A DNA stretch of 64,000 nucleotides from NCBI GenBank assembly GCA_010356995.1, contig ML996690.1:433322-497321 (forward strand). The letters are read 5' to 3'. The notes beneath the pieces were generated by a model that did no database searches, was not told the origin of the DNA, and saw only the letters and a program-made list of their open reading frames with translations. The position numbers were made by a program, and so were the translations under genes. This stretch comes from Trichodelitschia bisporula (Eukaryota > Ascomycota > Dothideomycetes > Phaeotrichales > Phaeotrichaceae). How positions within the stretch are numbered: the first letter of the stretch is position 1; each line of letters starts with the position of its first letter. This document shows positions 11,171 to 23,262 of the stretch, piece by piece.

Positions 11171-11174
11171 TTTT
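11170..11174 (+). terminator. RNA polymerase III terminator of the 5S gene
   Basis: Five T residues directly at the 3' end of the 5S rRNA, the usual Pol III stop signal. A second T5 run follows a few bases later and could serve as a backup. Confidence 0.75.
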
Positions 11175-11937
11175 GCCTTTTTGCATCATGGAAAGGTGTT
11201 GGCGGGGATTCGAGGGACCAGTGGCAGTTGTGATGGAGATGTGGACGGGTAGGCGGAAACAAGGGCGGGAGGGGCTGGAGACCTTCATATCCCCTTCAAG
11301 ACTTCATCTTCTTCAAGAGACTGACCTATTCACCGAGTCCCTATCGACACATGGCAGACAATTTTTCTTTTCGACTCCCGAGGCGAAGCGTTGCTCCCGT
11401 CAGCTCTGGCACAGCATTTACTGTAGGCAATGGCAAGCCGCGCACGCGAGCAAGGCTGGGAAATCGAGGCATGGCCTCGAGGGCCTGTTAAGGATTAGAG
11501 ACAACAGCGAACAGGCGTAGAAGAAGACTATTCCATGCGTAACATCAAAGAATCAGTGGACAGATCTTCTACATCCGTATTCTGTATGCACAGCAATACC
11601 ACCCCACTCTCTGTTGTCGGAAGTCGTGAGGTCGATGACGTCGGTCTCGAGGCGCGGCGCGGCACACGCGCGTCGACGCGCACCGCGACGTGGTAAAGAG
11701 CTTGCGCGCCCCGTCCGTGCACACAACACCAACGACTGCACCCCGACCACCACTCCAACTTCATCTCAATCCTCTCATCAACTCCCACGCTCGCATCTCC
11801 ACCGCCCACTGACACAATAAACGCCGTTCTCCATCTGTGCTCACTACAACTACAAGCACCCATCAATACCCACCTCAGCAACCTCATCCCAATCCTCTCG
11901 TCAATTCCCACATTCTCACCTCTCACCACCCACCACA

Positions 11938-12560
11938 ATGACCCTCAAACGCAAGCGTTCAACCACAACCCCTACCCCCTTCTCCCCAGCCTCGCGCTTC
12001 AGCTGCAGCTCAACCTCTACCTCCACCTCCCCAGGCCTAGCCCCCTCCCCACAACACACCCTATCCTCCGCCCTACATTCGCGCACACACAAGCGCGTCC
12101 GCAACCGTCCCGCCGAGCAAACCATCCACGGTATGCCCTGCCCAATACTCCTTCCGTAACTCATCTAATCCCCTATCTAGAACATACGCTGAACAAGCTC
12201 TTCGCCGCCGCTCGCAATTCATCCTCACCTGGCCCTAGCTCCCTCGCGTCCACCGCCCGCCCCACCCCCTCCAAGCAGCAGGCCACGCTGCACGCATTCT
12301 GGAATCTGCCCTGCGCTGCGCCCGAGGTGCCTCAAGCCAAAGCCAGTACCGCGAGCGAGTCTGATGACGGGATGGAGATGGATGGGGCCGACATGCAGGT
12401 GCGGGGGGGCGAGTTTCAGTGCAGGGTGTGCGGTGGGATTATGTTTGGGTTTTTTGAGGAAGATGGAGTGGAGTGTGTGCGGTGCGATCAGCCGGTTTGT
12501 GATTGGGATTTTGTGGAGGGAGAGGGCGGGGAGAGGATGTGTCGGTGGTGTGCGTTTTGA
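11938..12560 (+). CDS. Small PIP-box protein with C-terminal cysteine cluster
   Basis: Exons 11938-12130 and 12181-12560 encode 190 residues. The intron has donor GTATGC and acceptor TAG, and the junction reads TIHEHTLNKLF. The N-terminal half is disordered, Ser/Thr/Pro-rich and basic. Near the middle QATLHAFW is an exact match to the PCNA-interacting PIP-box (Q-x-x-L-x-x-F-W) and is preceded by basic SKQ. The C-terminus has CRVCGG, then CVRCDQPVC and a final CRWCAF: seven cysteines in paired CxxC motifs that probably bind zinc. PIP-boxes dock proteins on the replication clamp, so a role in replication or repair is inferred. I do not recognise a named yeast orthologue. Confidence 0.78.
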
Positions 12561-12917
12561 GAGGGATTGAAGGGTGAAGTGTGTGGATGCTTGCGTTGAG
12601 CGTTGGTTTGTAGGTTAGCAATAGGAACTCAATCATTCGTGTGATTGTTGGGCTGCTTTTGTGTTACCGTCGCAAGTTCAGTCAATAGTCGCGGCATATC
12701 TGCCCAGACTTGCCTGTACCGTCTCAATGCTCAGTATCATCACCCTCATCCTCTCCCGGAGGCGCACCTGGCCTTGGAAGAACACCGTTTCTGAAACAGT
12801 GAAGGTCGGCTGAGGAGTAACTACCTATGGGACGGGTGCAAGCTCTTGAGGAGACCTCGCGTCACCTCTCTCGTCTGAAGGAAGCTGAGCCAGAGGGGGA
12901 TACTTTCAGCCTGGGTG

Positions 12918-13090
12918 CCTCTGGTGTAGGCATGGAAGGAGCTTAGTTATGTGAGGAAGGGGCGTATGATGTAATGCGAGCATGATAGAGGAAGGAGCAA
13001 AGGGGGATGCTTGGCATCATGTATGTAAGTCTCGAGAGTCTCTTCCTCACTTCGTCTTCTACTTCAAACTTCAGTTTACACAGTTGCCTT
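12918..13090 (+). repeat. Dispersed repeat, copy 1 (about 170 bp)
   Basis: This stretch matches 51782-51983 in the same orientation across most of its length. Shared landmarks in order are CCTCTG..GTAG, ATGGAAGG, GAGGAAGG or CAGGAAGG, GCATGATAG, GGAAGGAGCA, GAGTCTCTTCCTC, ACTTCAAACTTCAGTT and CACAGTTGCCTT. The copies differ by many substitutions and by an expanded CTCTTC tract in copy 2. No reading frame is conserved. It may be a solo terminal repeat, a MITE or an unclassified short element. Confidence 0.6.
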
Positions 13091-13701
13091 TGCCTGTATA
13101 TTGAGCTTTGCTCCCATCAGCCTCATGGGGTCATCAGGTTTGGCAGCCTTGCTCATTTGGCTCGGGCACGCCGAGCTTCTCATTGAGCCCGCCTTTGAAG
13201 GTTCGTTTTTTTGTCGAATAGCCCATCATCTTCTGCTGTGAAGTGATAGGTGAGATGCCACGGATGGTAACCACACAGAAGCCAAGAACTGCACGGCTGC
13301 ATGGAACATGGATGCACGGACACCCTTCTGGAACTTCATTTTTGCCAAGCCATGTGAATCGCTCTAAAGGTCTATTTCTTCGCCGCCTTGCTGACCAACT
13401 CCTTATTTCTCCATCTGCAACTTAACCCTTCTTCTCCTTTTCCAACCTCACATCAAGTCCTCAAAGATCCATCAACATTTTTTCCCTGGTCAACTACTCA
13501 GCTCTCTCACCTGCTCTTTTGAAGAGGAGGAAGTAACGCAGGGCTGAACAGGGGGTACCCTGGTTGAACGGTGGACAGTGCGCTCGGCAGCACCCGCCCG
13601 ATCCTTGCTCCACAACTGCTGAGAGATGGTCTTGGGGCTAGATAAAGAGTGCACGTGCGTTATCTTACGAGCGTATTATCAAGCACGTAATCCACACACT
13701 G

Positions 13702-13709
13702 TATATATA
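13702..13709 (+). promoter_or_regulatory. TATA-like element
   Basis: TATATATA about 130 bp upstream of the ATG of the kinase-like pseudogene. It is plausible as a former promoter element, but there is no independent support. Confidence 0.25.
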
Positions 13710-13839
13710 CTAAGTCAGAGTCAGAATATATACACCAGAGTTCACTTCACTGCTTCACCCCTCATCAACAACCCAGCGCGTCGCCGCGTGTGAACCTTCG
13801 ACTTCGGATCCTCGAGCCGATCAATTTTGTGTGTACAAC

Positions 13840-15371
13840 ATGCCAAGCGATGCGGGAACAGGCGACGCTGGGGATACAGAGACTCGAGTCGCCGCATTTG
13901 TCGTCGAATACAAAGCTCCTCATAAGTTGAAACTCGAGTACGTTTATCATGGTCTTGAAGGAAACGACGTCATGGATCTGGATAAGATCATCTGCCGCCC
14001 GCACGTGGAAAACACTCAGGATACTTACAGACGCCTCATTGCCGCAGTAATCACCCAAGTCTTCTCCTACATGGTTACCGCTGGGCTAGAATATGGTTAC
14101 GTCACCACCGGTGAAGCTTTCATCTTTCTTCGGGTACCAGAAGAAGACACACGCATCGTCCAATATCACCTTTCTGTTCCGAAAGACGAGGTGGGCAGCA
14201 AAACTGGATGGCGTCCTAACGGCTCAGAGAACCACCGACTTGATCTTACCGCCGTGGCCAAGCACTCGCTTTACCCTTCAGGCACTTCCTACAGTGCCGC
14301 GCAGCCATGACTGGAGAAATACCTGGATGGATCAACTGAGTACTTGGGAGGTGGTTTACGAAGAGCTTGTGGAAGAGCTTCAGAAAACCCGTGCCAACGC
14401 CGCCATCCTCGCCCTATATATGCCGAAGTCGTATCCTTTCCACTCGCAAATCGCCCATTACCACTCGGTCCCGAACAGCTAGGCAGGCGTCATCGTGTCG
14501 CCCATTGGATGTGAATAAATCTGACGAGGATAGCCCTGACCCAGACTCTCCAACTCGCCAGCGTCAAGGTTTGAAACGTCCGGCTTCCTACCAAGCTACC
14601 CGACAGAGCCGCACACAATCCAGCAGCAACATGGAGGGGAATAGCAGCAGTAGAAACAACAATCCTCAGAAGGATGTAGCTTGGCAATCCTTCACTCAGA
14701 AATGTCTCCGCGGTCTAAAAGATGGAGGCCCTCTTGACATGACATGCCCCAATGCGGAGAAGCACGGCAGCAGTCGTCATCAGATCAGCTAACGCCGTTT
14801 CCTCACTTTGATGCGAAAGCAGCTTACCGAAGACTTGGATATCAACTTTAAGCCATTAGGCTTACCTGGATCCCGCGGTGTCCCTTTCAATGTCAGGCTG
14901 GCATCTCACGGGTACACGTTAGCTGCAAAGTGCACTACTGCAAACATCGTTGCTTACGTGAAGCACGAGGCGACTGTCTACAACCGGCTCAAACCCATCC
15001 AAGGACTTTATGTTCCTGTTCATCTCGACAACATCGATATCCCTCGTCGTTACTGCTATAAAGGCATTGTGGACCTCGTTCATGTCATGTTCCTCAGTTT
15101 TGGGGGGTCTGTCATTTTTCGGCACATAACCCCCGAAAACTGGGAGCGCCTAACCGAGCAAGTTGAGAGTGCTCTGCAAATTATTCATGAGTTGAGTGTG
15201 CTGCATCAGGATGCCGAACCCCGCAGCATCCCCGGGGACGCGACGAGTGAGCACGCAATGGTTATAGACTTCGAGCGTGCCACGGTGGCACCACGGGTTG
15301 AACGGGACCGTGCCTCCAATTGGGAAATGGCACGGGCGACGAACGACTTGCGGAGGCTGGTGCGTGTGTGA
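13840..15371 (+). pseudogene. Broken member of a fungal kinase-like family
   Basis: Three blocks of one protein family lie in order but not in one frame. Block 1 (from ATG 13840) has GYVTTGEAFIFLRVPEEDT and YHLSVPKDEV. Block 2 (about 14260-14390) has WMDQLSTWEVVYEELVEEL. Block 3 (about 14395-15371) has SFTQKCLRGLKDGGPLD, then a kinase-like lobe with YTLAAKC, HEATVY, VLHQDAEPRS in place of the catalytic HRD loop, and VIDFERA in place of DFG. Two frame changes (near 14260 and 14395) and a TAA at 14790-14792 separate them, and no good introns explain these. I know this as a large fungal family with an atypical kinase fold. The copy looks recently decayed. Confidence 0.7.
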
Positions 15372-15874
15372 GGGCATCCTCAGCAGTTCCGGAGTGGGAG
15401 TGCTGTTCTCGTTTCTGTTGTCTTTTCTTGTGGGAATCCTCGCAGTCATTACATTGTCCTCGTTTTCCTTCATCTTTCATGGCGGTCGACGAGCCAGAAG
15501 GTGGAATTTTAGCGAGGCTAGATAGGACTACAAGTTTGAACTGAAAAGTCTATGTATGCAATGCCACGATAATCTTTGACTCAAGTGACTATATTGACCA
15601 TCTACACCCCCTCTACCCTTTTTCCGAATCTCATAACGGCTCCTCTGACGCTGCGCCGGGTAGAGGCGACGTTGGCGACAAGGCGGAGCCCTGGCCGCGT
15701 CACTTCAACCCCGCCATTACCCCGCCAAAGCCAACGACACTTGCACCAAACGAAGCTCCTCCACACCCTCGTAGATTCACCAACCCCTCCCTCCTTTCTC
15801 CAGTTCAAGCCCTCTCAGACTTCCTTCCAGCACATCAGGTCATCGCTCACTCTCCCACCAAATCCCCGCCCACC
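15372..15874. other. Intergenic region, nothing recognised
   Basis: About 500 bp between the pseudogene and MEMO1. The last 150 bp are C-rich and probably the MEMO1 leader. No gene or repeat is seen. Confidence 0.5.
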
Positions 15875-17020
15875 ATGACCACCCGACAAGCCACTCACGC
15901 CGGCTCATGGTACACCGGCGACGGCCCAACGCTCTCGCGCGAACTAGACGAGTGGCTCGCCGCCGTACCGGCACAAACCACGCCCATCGGGGCCTCATCC
16001 GCGGCCGCGGGGCCAGTGTCGCTTCCTGCGTCGGGCGCGCGCGCTATCATCGCTCCGTAGGCAGCACCCTCTGCTTCCGCACAGCCGCTCACTCTGCGCG
16101 CAGGCACGCCGGGTACTCGTACTCCGGGCCCGCGGCGGCGTGGGCATATAAGGCGATTGATTGGAGCGTGGCGTGAGTGCTCCGGCTACCGGCGAGAGGA
16201 GGTACGAGGCTGACGGGCAGTGAACGCGTGTTTCTCCTCGGGCCGTCGCATCATTACTATCTGACGGGTGCGGCGCTGTCGCGGTGTGCGGAGTATGAGA
16301 CGCCTATGGGGAATCTGCGGCTGGATGCGGAGACGATTGCGGAGCTTAAGGGGACGGGTGTGTTTGAGACTATGAGTGTGGCGAAGGATGACGCGGAGCA
16401 TAGTCTTGAGATGCATTTGCCGTACATCTTTAAGATGCTCTCGCAGTAAGCCTCGCCTATTTTCTATACTTGCGATGCTAATTTACAGACACCACTCCTC
16501 GCCCGCTGACTTCCCGCCCCTCACACCTATCCTAATCGGCTCCACCTCCCCCGTTACTGAGCGCCGCCTCGGCGGTCTCCTGGCACAGTACCTTGCGAAC
16601 CCGCGCAATGTCTTCGTTGTCAGCTCCGACTTCTGTCACTGGGGCTCGCGCTTTCAGTACACGTACTACCAACCGGGGGAAGCGAAGACAGGATACGCGC
16701 TGAGCAGCAAGCACGACCCGCGGCAGCGGGGCGACCCCGCCATTCACGAGAGCATTGCGAAAGTGGACGCTGAATCCATGGATGCGATTGAGACGGGCTC
16801 ACATGCCGAGTTCCTTGACCAACTTGCCCGGACGGGGAATACGGTTTGTGGAAGACATCCGATTGGGGTGATTATGGCGGCCATCGAGGCGGGCGGGCTG
16901 CAAGGCGAAGGCAACGTGGGGAAGTTTAAGTTTGTGAGGTATGAGAGGAGTAGTCTGGTTCACCACATCCGGGACAGCAGTGTGAGTTATTGTAGTGCGT
17001 TTGCGGTTTTGCCGGCTTAG
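15875..17020 (+). CDS. MEMO1 family protein
   Basis: Exons 15875-16056, 16104-16172, 16221-16445 and 16489-17020 give 335 residues, with all phases consistent. The protein starts THAGSWYTGD, the hallmark MEMO opening. It continues with ARAIIAPHAGYSYSGPAAAW, split by intron 1 inside the Pro codon, then FLLGPSHHYYLTG, AEHSLEMHLPYI, FVVSSDFCHWG and a C-terminal CGRHPIGVIMAAIE. The two histidine sites and the cysteine that form the metal/active centre in MEMO-type proteins are present. MEMO proteins are structurally related to nonheme-iron dioxygenases; the human protein links ErbB2 signalling to the cytoskeleton and binds copper. The fungal role is not established. The length is slightly above the roughly 300 residues of human MEMO1. 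Confidence 0.92.
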
Positions 17021-18793
<1,773 letters not shown>

Positions 18794-19089
18794 ATGATGA
18801 GCCTCGATATCCTTTTGTCCGTTCGTGTAGCTGTCTGCACGACATCGGATACAAGGGTCGGTCAATTGAAGCTTGTCATTGGCCAGGGTGTTCACGACGT
18901 CATTGCATTGCGACTTGGAAGGGACGATCGTTTCAAAGCCATCGCGCCTTGCCTCGCCATTCGCGATGTTTTTGCATCTAAGATCCAGATCTGCACCTGT
19001 ACACCTTCTAGAATTTTGCACCTCTCCTTAGAACCTGACCTCACCTATACCGAACCTTCAACAAGTAACTGACACTCGATCTCGGCACC

Positions 19090-20114
19090 ATGTCCCCCGA
19101 CGATTACTACCTCAGCGTCACCGCAGGCCCGACGTACGAGAAGCAAGACCCCGTACCAGTCAACAGCCCCAAAGCTGTGCACATCTCGACCCCGCACTTG
19201 GACGCGCAGCTCCAAGTTCGCATCAAGGACTTCCGCGGTTCGTCAACTCCCTCCGCATCACCGTCTCAACTAACCTCCCAAGGCCAGCCACCTTGCGAAG
19301 CCAGCTCGCCATACTTCTCATACCCATCGCACACAACGCACACCTACTCTATTGCCTTCTCCTTCGTCCCGAAGAAAGACATCCCCGCGACGGACCTAGT
19401 GTTCGGAAATGACTTCGACCAGCCGATTCGCGACCGTTTGCCGCCGCTGTTCGGGAAGGCGATGAAGTTTGTCACGAGCTGGGTTGATCCCGGGATTGAG
19501 GGGGACCCGTATGCGGACCAGCCGTATCTTTATGGTCCGCTTGTGAGTAGTGTCAATGTGCTACGGATTGGGGAGAAGGGACAGAAGATCGGGGAGAGGG
19601 ACGGGGAGAAAGTGATTGAAGAGGGGGCGGATGGGGAGGAGGCGGAGAAGGTAAGGGAGGAGTTGGGAATACCAGGGGATGGGCCGGCTAGGATGAAGTT
19701 TTTCCTGGATAAGGGGCACAAGGAGAAGTTTGTGTTTGAGAAGGGGAGGAGGTATGAGTGTGACTTCTTTAATGGGTATCTGGACTTCAACCGTAGGTGT
19801 TGGGTTGGTTTTGCGGTCGGAGTTGGGGCTGACAGCTGGCAGAGTTCGCGCTGAAATTGCCGTATGGCCTTTCGTTTAGTGCGTTGTACATGTGGGATGG
19901 GCAGGCGCTGAGGTATGCTCCTTGGGAAGAGTGGAAATGTAGCTGACAGTCTAGATACGTGCTGCGGAACCGCGCAACGGGGGACTTGATCTTCTCCATC
20001 AGCTTTGCTCTTGTGCCAAAGAAGGACGTGGAGGGCCAGAACGAGCCGGGCAAGGAAGCCGAGCCGAGCAAGGGAGAGAAGCCGGGCGAGGAAGACGACA
20101 TGGGTGTTGATTGA
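19090..20114 (+). CDS. DUF1769-like fungal protein
   Basis: Exons 19090-19237, 19283-19792, 19843-19912 and 19955-20114 give 295 residues. It opens YYLSVTAGPTYEK and carries SFVPKKDIPATDLVFGNDFD, DPGIEGDPYADQPYLYGP, FFNGYLDFNQFALKLPYG and YMWDGQALRYVLRNRATGD, the block order I associate with fungal DUF1769 proteins. The middle domain has an acidic insert, and the C-terminus is a charged tail. Intron 1 (45 nt) is a multiple of three without an in-frame stop, so retention would simply add 15 residues. The biochemical role is unknown. Confidence 0.8.
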
Positions 20115-20658
20115 GCGGGGTGAGTTTTGACTGGCCCTGGAGAGGAATGCCGATGCCTGAATATTGAAGATGGTCTCACATCCCTGATGTCTATGTGTCA
20201 GTGTCCAATTACTGAGTGTTCCGTACAGAAGAGCTTGCTCTGTGGAAGGAATCGCCTTCCGCATCGTACGAACGGTCGTTGTCGTGTGCGGACCGTGGTT
20301 AGATACCCTCAATGAGACAACTGGTCGGTATTGGCCTCTCGTGCAGTCACTGTTCCGGAGTATGGACAGCGCCAGCCTCGTGCACATCCCTAGGAATTAG
20401 TATGGTTCTTTATGCCTTACTTCCAGCTCTTTCACAATTGCACTGGAGGGGAAGAATGCAAGAAAAGCCTTCAATAGCTCTGTGTTTGTATTGAATTGGA
20501 CTGGATTTCCTTAATACTGTAAATGCTATCAAGAAGCCGCCCCATCCTATTTCGCACGATATCGAACTGGGGTATCTTGAGAACGCCGCCGGACCAGACT
20601 CCGAAGAGAAGCCTCATGGAAAGCAAACTCAAGTGATGACGCAGGCCTCAAGAGTTGA

Positions 20659-21082
20659 TTAGCAACCCATACCTGACGGCAATCTCGCGGCCCGAGATCT
20701 CTCTGCCGTCCACCTCCTTGCAGGTGATCCCGTAGTCTTCTTACTTCGCCCGCAGGCGCAATCTCCAAACCCATCGACGAACCCGTTTGGCTCAGCCCGC
20801 GCCAGCCCGCAGGCGCAATCTCCAGACCTATCCATATACCCGTTTAGCCGAGCTCACGCTCACCCGCGAGCGTAGAAGGGCGCTGGTAGGTTGACTCCTA
20901 CCTGATCTCACTCTGCCCAAATCGCCGAGCCCGAAAACTGGGCGCGCCTGGGCTGAGCCCAAAAACTAAATTTGCGGGCGCGTTGACAGGTCTGATCGGA
21001 TCCTTCAGCTGAACACCTACGAGGAGCTGAACGGCAAAGATATCTCGGGCCGCGATATTGCCGTCTAGTATGGGTTTGCTAA
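20659..21082. repeat. Inverted pair of HTH-like transposase fragments
   Basis: The reverse complement of 20659-20718 matches 21021-21082 over about 60 bp, both containing ATCTCGGGCCGCGA, ATTGCCGTC and GTATGGGTT. Read as protein, the minus-strand arm gives VDGREISGREIAVRYGL and the plus-strand arm NGKDISGRDIAV, a stop, then YGF. This resembles the recognition helix of psq-type transposase domains (GREIA..YG). Both arms are fragments, and the 300 bp between them also carry a direct repeat of GCAGGCGCAATCTCCA (near 20752 and 20811). Confidence 0.5.
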
Positions 21083-21575
21083 GTACCCCTTGCTTGTAGG
21101 GGGTCCCGTTCTCCTTGCTCGATCCGTTTCCAGCGATGCGGAGACGCGGCATCCTAGTACTCCGGGTACTGTACACCGGTCTCCGAATGCAATAGCGGTT
21201 GCATACAAACCGCTTTTAGAGTGATAGCCTCTGTAATAGTTTGCTTAGAATGCGGGTCTATTAATTAGCCTCGATTCCTGCCCTTAATAGAGGTCCTACT
21301 AGGCGTAGAGGGGTCTCTGGTAGGAATAACGTACTTATTTATAGCTTACGATTTCCGGGCTTTTTATACGTGTTTGTAGGACCAGGTAGCGAGAAACGAG
21401 AAAGCAAGGAGGGCTAGAACAAGCAAGTAAAGTAGAATGACTCTGAGAGAAATGGGGCCCAGTAGGTCTCCGGGGAAGAACCGGAGGGCCCCCGGAGGCA
21501 GAGCTTAAAATCAACCTGAGCGGCCCGGGCCGCCCCCGTAGGCGCGAAGAGTAGGCATAAAGTTATATCCAGTTT

Positions 21576-21613
21576 TTGGTAGAGGTCTAGTCGCGGGGGC
21601 GGACATAACTTTT
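21576..21613 (+). repeat. Short dispersed motif, copy 1
   Basis: A 38-bp sequence that matches 24844-24881 at about 31 of 38 positions (TTGG.AGAGGTC..GTCGC..GGG.GGACAT.ACTTTT). No class can be given. Confidence 0.4.
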
Positions 21614-21821
21614 GTACCAGCCCTTTGCGCCTACCGGTCCGCACGGACCATATCGGGCGGATTAGAAGCCCTGCCCGGAGGCTCCTCACTTTAGCACTCC
21701 AACAATCGATCAATCGATTATCTAAACACACAATTTTGTTCCAGCTCTTTCCGTCCCACATTTTCCCATGCCGAGAAGGGCCACCTTTACCTCCATCAGC
21801 GCTATGGTTAGGCTTCGGTAA

Positions 21822-23262
21822 TAATGCGGGAGCCTTCTCCAGTTCTTCCTCCACGGCCCCCGATCGCCGAGTGGCCGTACCGGCGCCTCTAGAACCAGTT
21901 GCGCTAGTCTGAGCAGCGATGGTGGGGATTATCGTCCGGAGCTTGAGGAGAATGGCTTCGTGGTCACGGGCTCAAAGTGGGCCGCTCCCTCCGGCGGTTT
22001 CGAGGGGGGTTCGGCAAAGCGTGCTCGGTCGAATTCGAAGCCGAACGCCTCGGTCTCGAAAAGCGGCGGGACGAAGAAGGCGACCCTCAAGCCGAAGTTG
22101 CAGCGTAAAGGCAGGGCGCGAGCTAAGGACGATGACGACAGTTCCGATGGCGACTACGATGGTGCCGCGGGGGTCCGTCAAGGGGTTCGTGGTGGTGGGG
22201 GTCCGGATGCCGCATCGCTGACAATGTGGATGGAGATCGTCTCCTCCTGGTCTACGGGCCAAGCTGCGCCGTTGGGCGTAGCAACAGGCTTGGTGGCGAG
22301 CGCAGAAAGTCCCCCCGAGGCAGTTGCAGGCTTTGGCCGGTATGATCCTTTAGAGGACTCGACGTGTCCGTTGCATACCAGTGATGTTTAATCGGGACTT
22401 CCGCGGTTGCGACTCGAATCCATACTCTATTGGGACTTGCACGCGGTGTTCGTCGCAAAAAAATCCTGTTCACCCGTGCGTATTTAGTTGGATCTCTCTG
22501 GAGCTTTCAGACTTTTCTCAGGTGCCAGGGCCGTTCCGGAAGCTGCTGGCGGATTTCACGAACCTCCGCCAGCAGTGGCTCGGCCAGCTAGAGCCCGCCG
22601 ATTGTCCCATCGTTGCCTTTGCCTCTCATATTTCGGCAGACGAACGCGAGGACCTCCAGGAGGAACTGATGGGCCTCTTCGATGGCGCGTTTGTTCGGTG
22701 CCTGCGTGGTTGGCAGACGAATGTGGGTATCCCGGGGAAGCGTATAGGCCCACGGCCTGTCGGGACCCCCGTAGCCTTACCCGGCATGCCCTCTGGAACC
22801 CATGCGATGCACCTCATGTGTTATACCCCCCTGGTCGCAGGAGATCCAAGGGTAAACTGGCCCTTGCTGCCGTGGGACGATCTTAAGGATATCCGAGAGC
22901 GCCCAGGTGAAAAGCCGTTCCCATCGGTGGTGGAGCTGGAGGCCGAGTTCTCGATGGAGTGGCTCGGGTCTCGTCGGCCCAAGGGGCCTTCGCGTTCTGA
23001 TCTTAGGCGTGCTGAGCTTAGGCGTCGGCAGATGCCCGCCGGTGATGCCCCGGGTCCTGCAGGGCCTGTGGCGCCTGTAGGGCCTGTGGCCCCTGTCGTG
23101 CCTGCTGAGATCGATGCACTTCCTGCCGTCAGTGCACCTTTGGAGAATGCCCGGGAGGGTGGTCGGTCAGAAGGTCCCGGGTTGTGGGGCGGAGGGAGGG
23201 CCGGGTTGTGGAATGGAGGGAGGGGAGGGGGATCAGACAGTAGCCGATGGCGCCGGCGGTGA
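21822..23262 (+). pseudogene. Orphan Cys-rich reading frame, probably a broken gene
   Basis: Two open stretches in different frames look protein-like. The first (about 21822-22391) reads ENGFVVTGSKWAAPSGG, then SAKRARSNSKPNASVSKS and a run DDDDSSDGDYD, and lacks an ATG in frame. The second (ATG 22384 to 23262) has RGCDSNPYSIGTCTRCSSQ and VHPCVFSW, a Cys pattern like a zinc knuckle or C6 cluster. It continues with a helical region (DEREDLQEELMGLFDGAFVR), PRPVGTPVALPGMPSGTHAM and a Pro/Val-rich repeat ending in Gly/Arg. I could not find an intron that joins the two frames. It sits among transposon fragments. It may be a decayed element-associated gene or a fast-evolving host gene with an intron I missed. 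Confidence 0.4.

Larger units (their letters stand above)
10623..11937. other. Intergenic region holding the 5S rRNA gene
   Basis: Apart from the 5S rRNA gene at 11053-11170 I see no supported gene. Short open frames here have no recognisable domain. The last 150 bp, C-rich with CACC and CATC repeats, look like the 5' leader of the PIP-box gene. Confidence 0.5.
12561..13839. other. Intergenic stretch with a dispersed repeat
   Basis: No gene is supported. It contains one copy of a dispersed repeat (12918-13090) and, at 13702-13709, the TATA-like string TATATATA about 130 bp upstream of the kinase-like pseudogene. Confidence 0.45.
20115..21821. other. Gene-poor, repeat-rich island, left part
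   Basis: No intact gene. It holds an inverted pair of transposase-like fragments (20659-21082), a TA-rich segment at about 21170-21380 with many TTAG/TAAT strings that looks mutated by C-to-T change, and a short motif repeated 3.3 kb away (21576-21613). Confidence 0.45.

Noticed and set aside
11167-11520. Open frame starting in the 3' end of the 5S gene
   Set aside because: It overlaps a Pol III gene and its terminator and shows no conserved motif.
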